NCBI GenBank assembly: GCA_947367725.1
Contig: CANBFZ010000022.1
Coordinates: forward strand, 1 to 12,221
From: an uncultured Eubacterium sp.
GTDB lineage: Bacteria > Bacillota > Clostridia > Peptostreptococcales > Anaerovoracaceae
Direction of reading: 5' to 3'
DNA: 12,221 nt
Shown: piece by piece, positions 5,537 through 11,227 of the stretch
Numbering within the stretch: the stretch's first letter is position 1
How the letters are laid out: each line of letters opens with the position of its first letter
Position numbers and translations under genes: made by a program
The notes under the pieces: generated by a model
What the model was told of the DNA's origin: nothing
What the model saw: only the letters and a program-made list of their open reading frames with translations
Database searches by the model: none

Positions 5537-6943
5537 ATGAAAGCGGAAGCGTTTATCAAGAAAAACAGAGAGCATATGATTGCGGATATCAAAGCATTTG
5601 CGGCGATGCCCAGCATATTAGATGAAAAGACGAAAGGTGAAGGCAGCCCGTTTGGCGAAAATATTAGCAAGGCGCTTGCCTGGATTTTGCAGCGGGGGCA
5701 GTCGCTGGGGATGGATGTGAAAAATTTTGACGGCTATGCAGGAGAAATGACCGTAGGCAGCGGCAGCAGGCTGATTGGAATTTTGGGACATGCAGATGTG
5801 GTAGCGCCGGGAGAAGGATGGGATACAAGCCCGTTTGAAATACAAGAAATAGACGGAAAACTATATGGACGCGGCACACTGGACGACAAGGGGCCGATTA
5901 TTTCCTGCCTGTATGCGGTAAAGTATCTTATGGAAGAAAATCTGATTCCAGAAGATACTGCCGTTCGTTTCATTGTCGGCTGTGATGAAGAGGAAGAATG
6001 GAGATGCATTGAGCATTATGCAGCAAAGACGGATCGGATGCCGGACTATGCCATCGTGCCGGATGGAAATTTCCCGTTGATTCACTGTGAAAAGGGGTTG
6101 CTGGACGTGGACTTTTCCTATGGGACGAATTGGGATACAGCGCACGAAATCATGGTGGAAACCCTGTATGGCGGCGCAGCGAAAAATGTAGTGCCAGGAA
6201 AAGCACACTGCATTCTGCTGTGTAAAACGGCAGAAACAGCCGCAGCCCTTGCTGCAGCTTTTGGAGATGCTGCAGCGGTCAATGTCGCGCAGGAAGATTG
6301 CCGTGTGCACATCACGGTTTCGGGCAAGAGTACCCATGCCATGTCACCTGAAAAAGGGGTTAATGCCATCAGTCTGCTGATGCAAGCGCTGGAGAAAGCC
6401 GGCAAAACCTTTGACATAGAGCCAGTGTATCAGATCTATAATCAGTATATCGGTATGTATTACTATGGAGAAGCCTTTGGACTGGCGTTTGAGGATGGGG
6501 CCTCCGGCAAGCTGACGTTTAATGTGGGAACCATAGAATATAAGGAACACAAAGTAACTTTTGGCGCCAGCGTCAGATACCCTGCTACCATGCAGAAAGA
6601 ACAGATTCTTTCTGCCGCCGAAGAAACCTGCCGAAAGGCAGGGATGGAAATGGATGTAACAAGCTATATGAACGGACTGTATGTGGATGCGGCATCGGAT
6701 TTCATCAGCGTTTTGATGGAGGCGTATCAAAAGGTCAGCGGCGACCGTAAGAGCGAGCCTATGGCAATCGGCGGCGCAACTTATGCTAGAACCATTCCCA
6801 ATGCGGTAGCCTTCGGACCGCTGTTCCCATACGAAGAGGAGCTTGCCCATGAAGCCAATGAATTTTTGGCACTGGACAGTCTAGCGTTGATGACACTGAT
6901 TTATATCGAAGGGCTGAAAGGGCTTTTTGCTATGAAAGCGTAG
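5537..6943 (+). CDS. M20-family dipeptidase (PepV/Sapep-like)
   Basis: A 468-residue cytosolic metallopeptidase with the full M20 di-metal set: His85-x-Asp87 (GHADVV), bridging Asp117 (GRGTLDDKGP), general base Glu151 and metal ligand Glu152 (CDEEEEW), Asp176 (VPDGNFP) and His438 (LAHEANE). The lid/dimerisation domain spans roughly residues 190-380. Length and the LDDKGP and PDGNFP motifs fit the Sapep/PepV subgroup, which releases amino acids from dipeptides, often Xaa-His or beta-Ala-His type, using Mn2+ or Zn2+. Related M20 enzymes also act on N-carbamoyl amino acids, which is conceivable beside an NCS1 transporter. The ATG at 5537 is chosen over upstream in-frame codons because GAGGAGG (5524-5530) precedes it by 6 nt, and extension to 5408 would run through the operator. 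Divergent from the M29-like gene. Confidence 0.88.
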   Translation: MKAEAFIKKNREHMIADIKAFAAMPSILDEKTKGEGSPFGENISKALAWILQRGQSLGMDVKNFDGYAGEMTVGSGSRLIGILGHADVVAPGEGWDTSPFEIQEIDGKLYGRGTLDDKGPIISCLYAVKYLMEENLIPEDTAVRFIVGCDEEEEWRCIEHYAAKTDRMPDYAIVPDGNFPLIHCEKGLLDVDFSYGTNWDTAHEIMVETLYGGAAKNVVPGKAHCILLCKTAETAAALAAAFGDAAAVNVAQEDCRVHITVSGKSTHAMSPEKGVNAISLLMQALEKAGKTFDIEPVYQIYNQYIGMYYYGEAFGLAFEDGASGKLTFNVGTIEYKEHKVTFGASVRYPATMQKEQILSAAEETCRKAGMEMDVTSYMNGLYVDAASDFISVLMEAYQKVSGDRKSEPMAIGGATYARTIPNAVAFGPLFPYEEELAHEANEFLALDSLALMTLIYIEGLKGLFAMKA

Positions 6944-6985
6944 CCCAAACACTGACCGCAGCTGCATAGAAAAACAAAACATAAT

Positions 6986-7023
6986 TCTCCCATACACGAA
7001 TAGACTGGTATGGGAGATTTTTT
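6986..7023 (+). terminator. Terminator-like hairpin ending at the next start codon
   Basis: TCTCCCATAC (6986-6995) and GTATGGGAGA (7008-7017) form a perfect 10-bp stem with a 12-nt loop, followed at once by six T (7018-7023). This is an ideal Rho-independent terminator for the dipeptidase gene. Unusually, the T-run abuts the ATG of the D,D-peptidase gene, and that gene's only Shine-Dalgarno-like sequence (GGGAG, 7012-7016) is inside the stem. Confidence 0.8.
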
Positions 7024-7872
7024 ATGAAAAAAATATTTTTAATCACAGGCATTCTTGCCGGATTTATTTTAGGTTTGATGATTTTTGGCTATATTGCTGA
7101 GCCGGTGGGGAAAACGACGGCGGCAGATATGGTACAGCCGCCTGCAGTCAGTGCCAAACAGGCGATTCTCATCGATGGGAAAAGTGGGGAGGTACTGTAT
7201 GAGAAAAATGCCGATGAAAAAGGCTATCCTGCCAGTACCACGAAAATCATGACAGCCCTGGTGACACTGGATATTTGTGAAGAAATCGGTGCGCCGGTGG
7301 ACACGCAGGTAAAAATTCCTACAGAAGCAGTGGGGATAGAAGGGTCTTCGCTTTATCTAAAAAAAGGGGAGAAGCGAACCCTGGAGGATCTTTTGTATGG
7401 TGTGATGCTCCGATCCGGAAATGATGGCGCGACGGCACTAGCTGCGATCATGGGCGGAAATACAGAGCATTTTGTGGCTTTAATGAATGAAAAGGCGCAG
7501 AAGCTGGGATGCACCGGCACCAATTTTGTCAACCCCAGCGGGCTTTACGATGATAATCACTATACTACGGCACGAGATCTTGCTAAAATCGCCAGGTGTG
7601 CGATGAAAAATAAAACCTTCCGTAAGATCGTGGGCGCAAAATCGTGGGAACAGTATCAGAACAAAAACAAGACAGTTTTTCAGTATGCGGGTGCAACCGG
7701 CATCAAAATCGGATTTACCAAGATGAGCGGCAGAACCCTGGTGGCGTCGTCGAAACGACAGGATACGGAATTGATTTGCGTTGTACTTTCTGACGGCAAC
7801 TGGTTTCAAGATGCTTATGCGCTGATGGATTATGGATATGAGATAAGGGGGATTGACGATGGAAAGGAATAA
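7024..7872 (+). CDS. D-alanyl-D-alanine carboxypeptidase-like protein (S11), KIG variant
   Basis: A 282-residue protein of the DacF/PBP5 peptidase S11 family, which trims the terminal D-Ala of peptidoglycan stem peptides outside the membrane. Residues 4-25 form an N-terminal signal or membrane anchor. The catalytic Ser71-x-x-Lys74 (PASTTK) and Ser131-Gly132-Asn133 are intact, and NPSGLYDDNHYTTARDLA is typical. The third box, normally KTG, reads Lys228-Ile229-Gly230 (GIKIGFTKMSGR), losing the conserved hydroxyl residue. The protein is shorter than DacF and PBP5 and lacks the C-terminal domain and amphipathic anchor, so only the N-terminal segment can hold it at the membrane. The start is at the only plausible ATG, whose GGGAG site lies in a hairpin. 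The gene overlaps the next by 14 bases, implying coupled translation. Activity with KIG is uncertain. Confidence 0.85.
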   Translation: MKKIFLITGILAGFILGLMIFGYIAEPVGKTTAADMVQPPAVSAKQAILIDGKSGEVLYEKNADEKGYPASTTKIMTALVTLDICEEIGAPVDTQVKIPTEAVGIEGSSLYLKKGEKRTLEDLLYGVMLRSGNDGATALAAIMGGNTEHFVALMNEKAQKLGCTGTNFVNPSGLYDDNHYTTARDLAKIARCAMKNKTFRKIVGAKSWEQYQNKNKTVFQYAGATGIKIGFTKMSGRTLVASSKRQDTELICVVLSDGNWFQDAYALMDYGYEIRGIDDGKE

Positions 7873-8782
7873 GTGTATTGATGCAGGGCGCGAAGGCTGT
7901 CCGTGCGCCTTGGCGGCGTGTGGACAGTGCCTGGTCTGTGCGAAGTTGCGTGGTGAAACCTGCCAGGCATGTAGCTGGCAGGGCGTTTGTATTGACACCC
8001 TTTATGCACAAAACGGCCGCCAGGTGGTTTTAAGCCGTCGGCAGCAGCAATTTCCAATTCAAGAAATCAAAAAGTACAGTGAGGATTTTAAAGTGTTTGT
8101 TCTGCAGGCGGATCGAGGCTTCTGTCAAAAAGCACAGACGGCGGGCGCCTATGTTTTTGTAAAAGCAGAAGAAGATGCCAACTGGTATGATGCGCCGATT
8201 TCTGTGTTAAAAGCTGAGCCGGAAACGGGACTTCTGCATCTTGGCATCTGCCGGTGCGGTCCAAAGAGCAGCCGTATTCTGGAGGCGGAACACGATCTGT
8301 GGGTACGAGGTGTCTATTACAATGCCCTTTCAGGACTTGGGTCGCTGCAGGAAAATGCTGCAGAGGCATTTGTCTATGCGAAGGGTATTGCCATGGCGCC
8401 GCTGCGTAATTTCCTGGACGGTGGAGCACGTTATCGTCAATGGCTGCAGCATTTACGAATTTTTGCCGATCTGGACAAAGTAGGATTTGATTTTTTCCGC
8501 GACTATTTTGGCGATATACCGGCAGAGGCTGTAGAGGTGCGTGATTTTGCAAAAGAAGGGCTTTGCTCTCTCGATGATTTAGACCACATGGAAGAAAGTG
8601 ACTCTGTCAATGTGTTTGCACTGACTTCACCGTATTATGCACAGCTTGTAGAGCGTGCGGCAGGCAGCCAAGTGGTGCGTCCGGTGGAAGGAAATATGTG
8701 CTGCGGTGAGGGAATCTGCGGTGCTTGCACCTGTACTGATGAGACCGGGCACACAATCCGGCGGTGCAAATGGAAAGATTAG
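7859..8782 (+). CDS. Cysteine-rich PyrK-like iron-sulfur/flavin-fold protein
   Basis: A 307-residue protein with three visible parts. Residues 6-44 hold nine cysteines (6, 14, 16, 21, 24, 27, 35, 38, 44), including C21-x2-C24-x2-C27. The middle resembles a ferredoxin-reductase/PyrK FAD and NAD module: PISV (113-116), GPKSSRIL followed by VRGVYYNAL (134-157), and KGIAMAPL (175-182). However, the arginine normally before PIS and the glycine-rich nucleotide loop are missing. The end has a PyrK-type [2Fe-2S] motif, C282-x4-C287-x2-C290-x12-C303. PyrK passes electrons from dihydroorotate dehydrogenase to NAD, but no pyrD is nearby, and this protein may bind its cofactors differently. ATG 7859 is preferred over TTG 7853: AAGGGGG (7845-7851) lies 7 nt before it. 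It overlaps the D,D-peptidase gene by 14 bases. Its physiological role is unknown. Confidence 0.7.
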   Translation: MERNKCIDAGREGCPCALAACGQCLVCAKLRGETCQACSWQGVCIDTLYAQNGRQVVLSRRQQQFPIQEIKKYSEDFKVFVLQADRGFCQKAQTAGAYVFVKAEEDANWYDAPISVLKAEPETGLLHLGICRCGPKSSRILEAEHDLWVRGVYYNALSGLGSLQENAAEAFVYAKGIAMAPLRNFLDGGARYRQWLQHLRIFADLDKVGFDFFRDYFGDIPAEAVEVRDFAKEGLCSLDDLDHMEESDSVNVFALTSPYYAQLVERAAGSQVVRPVEGNMCCGEGICGACTCTDETGHTIRRCKWKD

Positions 8783-8825
8783 CGTAAATAGGAGGGGAAA
8801 AGCTGTCGATATCTGTAGAATCTAA

Positions 8826-8854
8826 TTGAACTTGCGCAAAAAAGATGATAGAAT
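8826..8854 (+). promoter_or_regulatory. Sigma-A type promoter of the bactofilin operon
   Basis: TTGAAC (8826-8831) and TAGAAT (8849-8854) are separated by 17 nt, 50 nt before the first bactofilin ATG. No terminator is visible after the PyrK-like gene, so some read-through from upstream is possible. Confidence 0.6.
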
Positions 8855-8903
8855 AGCTAAGAGAACAGACGTAGCAGACGTTAGAAAAGTTGAGGGAATT
8901 TTC

Positions 8904-9566
8904 ATGTCATCCATTTCGAATTTTACGCAGGCGATGAAAGAACTGACTGGCTTTGACGATGATTCGTCAAAGGAGAAGGTGAAAACCGCCGAAAAACGCG
9001 AGACATTTGCGCAGGATAGAGACAGTAGAGGCAGCGAGCCATTTCGAATGCCGCATATGGAGCAGCGGATCAGACCGCAGATGGAGATTGTTGTACCTGC
9101 ATTTAATCAGGAAGCGGGGACGGTCATCAGCGGCAGTATGGTCATTACAGGAAATATAGAGGGCTCCGACCAGGTCAAAGCAGACGGGTGCGTATTTGGG
9201 GATCTGAATACCACGTCTTCTGTCATTGTCAATGGAAAAATCATTGGGGATGTAACGACGGATAGTCTGGCGGTCAGCGGCAGTATTAAAGGTGCAGTCA
9301 AAGTAAACGCAGATGCGCGTATTGAGCATGCAGCCGTGGTGGTCGGCGATATCAAGTCCTCTAATCTGCAGGCAAGAGGAAAAGTCAAGGGCAATCTGGA
9401 AATCAAGAATGTCGTAGATATCACAGAAAGTGCCGTGGTGGTCGGCAATATCGACACCGGCGAGCTCAATTCCGAAAGGGGCTGTGTGATCAACGGCAAC
9501 GTAACGACGCGCAACACTCGCAGCTTTAGTTTTGATGAAGAGCAACTGTTTAGTATTGGAGAGTAA
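8904..9566 (+). CDS. Bactofilin (polymer-forming cytoskeletal protein), first copy
   Basis: A 220-residue bactofilin. The flexible charged N-terminus (about 1-65) is followed by a right-handed beta-helix core from about residue 70, visible as short repeating strands with a G-x-hydrophobic-x-G pattern: VISGSMVITGNIEG, VNGKIIGDVTTDSL, VSGSIKGAVKV, VVVGDIKSSNL and INGNVTTRN. Bactofilins self-assemble into filaments without nucleotide and place cell-wall enzymes at membrane sites. There is no transmembrane segment. This copy is longer than a minimal bactofilin because of the N-terminal tail, which may bind the membrane or a partner. The ATG at 8904 is chosen for GAGGGA (8892-8897) at 6-nt spacing; the in-frame TTG at 8826 coincides with the predicted -35 box and cannot be the start if that promoter is used. 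It is followed after 2 nt by a second bactofilin. Confidence 0.9.
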   Translation: MSSISNFTQAMKELTGFDDDSSKEKVKTAEKRETFAQDRDSRGSEPFRMPHMEQRIRPQMEIVVPAFNQEAGTVISGSMVITGNIEGSDQVKADGCVFGDLNTTSSVIVNGKIIGDVTTDSLAVSGSIKGAVKVNADARIEHAAVVVGDIKSSNLQARGKVKGNLEIKNVVDITESAVVVGNIDTGELNSERGCVINGNVTTRNTRSFSFDEEQLFSIGE

Positions 9567-9568
9567 AC

Positions 9569-10075
9569 ATGGAAGAAGAAAAGAAACAGCAGGCGGAATA
9601 CGAAGAACCTGTACAGGAAGCGTCTGCTGCAGAAGAAAGACCGCATGAAGGCATACTGCCTGTCGATGAGACGGGTGTGATTGCGGCAAATACCAAAGTG
9701 GTCGGCGATATTGTGACCCGCGGGCATCTGATGATATATGGAGAAGTCGAGGGCAATGTGACTGCAGCAGGTAACATTACAGCAACGGGCAGAATTTCTG
9801 GCGATATCGCCTGCAGCAACCTGAAGCTGACAGGCTGCCAGCTAAAGTCCAATCTCACCGTAAAAGAGAATATCCTAATGGACGCGGATTCCAAAGTAGA
9901 GGGAAGAATTCTCTGCAGCGTGCTTTCTGCGGATGGCACGATTAAGGGAAATATCGAGGCAGCCTCGGAAGTCCGTGTACACAGCAGTGCCAATATTACA
10001 GGCGGCATCCGTACAAAATCTATTTCGATTGATGCAGGAGCGCAGCTTCTGGGAAGTATGCAAGTGGTTCGATAA
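9569..10075 (+). CDS. Bactofilin, second copy
   Basis: A 168-residue bactofilin-family protein. An acidic, Glu/Gln-rich N-terminus (about 1-32) precedes a beta-helix core (about 35-165) with repeated G-x-I/V-x-G turns: VVGDIVTRGHLMIYGEVEG, VTAAGNITATGRISGDI, EGRILCSVLSADGTIKGNI and ITGGIRTKSI. It differs clearly in sequence from the upstream copy, so the two are diverged paralogues rather than a recent duplication, and could co-polymerise. The start lies 2 nt after the previous stop, with GGAGAG (9559-9564) inside the end of the upstream gene, indicating one operon and coupled translation. It is followed after 3 nt by a polysaccharide deacetylase gene, which suggests that the filament positions or retains that wall enzyme. 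Confidence 0.88.
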   Translation: MEEEKKQQAEYEEPVQEASAAEERPHEGILPVDETGVIAANTKVVGDIVTRGHLMIYGEVEGNVTAAGNITATGRISGDIACSNLKLTGCQLKSNLTVKENILMDADSKVEGRILCSVLSADGTIKGNIEAASEVRVHSSANITGGIRTKSISIDAGAQLLGSMQVVR

Positions 10076-10078
10076 AAA

Positions 10079-10969
10079 ATGGAAAGCAGATTTACAGTTA
10101 GATTTTTTAAACGGCTGATTACCTTTACAGTGCTGACCGTGCTTCTGATTTTGACCGTTGCAGTGATTGTGCTTGCGGTAAAGGTGACAGCGCTGTCTGC
10201 ACAAATCAACGATGCTTCTGGCAGCGACGCAGGCGGGGATGGCACGGCAGAGCCTGCCATTTCGGTGGAAGCGGAAGCACTTCCCTATCAGGAGAAGTAT
10301 TCGACGCTTTATGTCAAGGAGCCTTTCAGGCAGGCAAAACCGAAGAGCAAGACAGTGTATCTGACCTTTGATGATGGACCTTCTGCAGCGTGTACGCCGG
10401 AGGTTTTAGATATTCTAAAAGAATATAACATCAAAGCCACATTCTTTTTGGTGGGCAAAATCAGCGAGAATAAAGACATTGTACAGCGCATCATTGATGA
10501 GGGACATACCATCGGGATTCATACCTATACCCACTCGTATGAGTATATTTATCAGTCCATGGATACGTATCTTGCAGACTTTGAAAAACTCTGGTCAGAG
10601 CTCTATGAGGAATTTTCCTATCGGGCAGAGATTTTTCGGTTTCCTGGCGGATCGGTAAACACATATAATTATACGCTCAGTCAGCAGATCATTGCAGAGA
10701 TGTACCGGCGAGGCTTTGTGTATTTTGACTGGAACGCTTCAGCAGAGGACGCGGCATCAGGACATCCGGACAGTGATGTGATCGCAGAACGAATTTTAAA
10801 TGGTGTGCACAATGCGGATCGAAGCATCGTGCTGATGCATGACAGTGCTGCCATGGGCACCACGGTAGAGGCGCTGCCAGAAATCATCGAACAACTGCAG
10901 GCCGAAGGCTATGCATTTGACAAGCTGGATCGAAGCGTCAGACCGATTACCTTTTCTTACTTAAAGTAG
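10079..10969 (+). CDS. Membrane-anchored NodB-type polysaccharide deacetylase
   Basis: A 296-residue carbohydrate esterase family 4 protein. Residues 13-34 are one membrane anchor, followed by a disordered linker (about 42-88) and the NodB domain (about 90-290) outside the membrane. The five CE4 motifs are present: TFDDGP with Asp98 (base) and Asp99 (metal); His148 and His152 (metal, HTYTH); RFPGGS (187-192); DWN (217-219); and LMHD with His254. It probably removes acetyl groups from peptidoglycan N-acetylglucosamine (PgdA-like), conferring lysozyme resistance, although a PdaA-type or other glycan substrate is possible. The ATG lies 3 nt after the bactofilin stop with no good Shine-Dalgarno site, so translation likely depends on coupling. 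It is the last gene of the bactofilin operon. No classical terminator with a T-run follows; only an imperfect hairpin at 10985-11030 is seen. Confidence 0.9.
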   Translation: MESRFTVRFFKRLITFTVLTVLLILTVAVIVLAVKVTALSAQINDASGSDAGGDGTAEPAISVEAEALPYQEKYSTLYVKEPFRQAKPKSKTVYLTFDDGPSAACTPEVLDILKEYNIKATFFLVGKISENKDIVQRIIDEGHTIGIHTYTHSYEYIYQSMDTYLADFEKLWSELYEEFSYRAEIFRFPGGSVNTYNYTLSQQIIAEMYRRGFVYFDWNASAEDAASGHPDSDVIAERILNGVHNADRSIVLMHDSAAMGTTVEALPEIIEQLQAEGYAFDKLDRSVRPITFSYLK

Positions 10970-11009
10970 GCAGGCAGAATGCAGCATGGTATCTGGCACA
11001 ACACAAGAC

Positions 11010-11039
11010 TTGACAGTGTGCTATGCCATGAGGTAAAAT
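11010..11039 (+). promoter_or_regulatory. Promoter of the SCIFF operon
   Basis: A consensus TTGACA (11010-11015) and TAAAAT (11034-11039) are 18 nt apart, about 44 nt before the SCIFF start codon. The -35 box lies in the loop of an imperfect hairpin formed by 10985-11000 and 11017-11030. Confidence 0.65.
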
Positions 11040-11082
11040 AAAAAAATAGGGAAAGATTACAAATAGAAAGGCAGATATAAAC

Positions 11083-11226
11083 ATGAAGAGAATCAAGACC
11101 ATTGAAACAAGAAACTTAGAGCAGAGCATGAAGAATGGCGGTTGCGGCGAATGCCAGACTTCCTGCCAGTCCGCTTGCAAAACTTCCTGCGGCGTAGCAA
11201 ATCAGGCGTGCGAGAAGAAGAACTAA
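11083..11226 (+). CDS. scfA: SCIFF ranthipeptide precursor (six Cys in ~45 residues)
   Basis: A 47-residue precursor peptide. The N-terminal leader-like part opens MKRIKTIETRNLEQS. The core has six cysteines at 21, 24, 28, 32, 36 and 43 and includes GCGECQTSCQSACKTSC, a near-exact match to the SCIFF family as I know it. SCIFF peptides occur in nearly all Clostridia and are converted by a radical SAM maturase into a thioether-linked ranthipeptide; quorum-sensing-like roles have been proposed. From memory, the characterised crosslink joins Cys32 to Thr37. Here residue 37 is Gly (CKTSCGVANQ), so that acceptor is missing. A modest AAAGG (11067-11071) lies 11 nt before the ATG. The maturase gene begins 1 nt after the stop. 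Too short for ordinary gene-length cut-offs, but unmistakable by sequence and partner. Confidence 0.95.
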   Translation: MKRIKTIETRNLEQSMKNGGCGECQTSCQSACKTSCGVANQACEKKN

Positions 11227-11227
11227 G

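Noticed and set aside
7859..8782. Naming the iron-sulfur protein pyrK
   Set aside because: No pyrD neighbour, the FAD and NAD signatures are degenerate, and an additional cysteine-rich N-terminus is present.
9609..9624. CCTGTACAGG palindrome as a possible operator
   Set aside because: It lies inside the second bactofilin coding region and its bases are explained by codons; no promoter is nearby.
9550..10260. Reverse-strand open frame (236 codons) opposite the second bactofilin and deacetylase start
   Set aside because: It spans two well-supported forward genes, and its Ser/Thr/Pro-rich, featureless translation is typical of a shadow frame.
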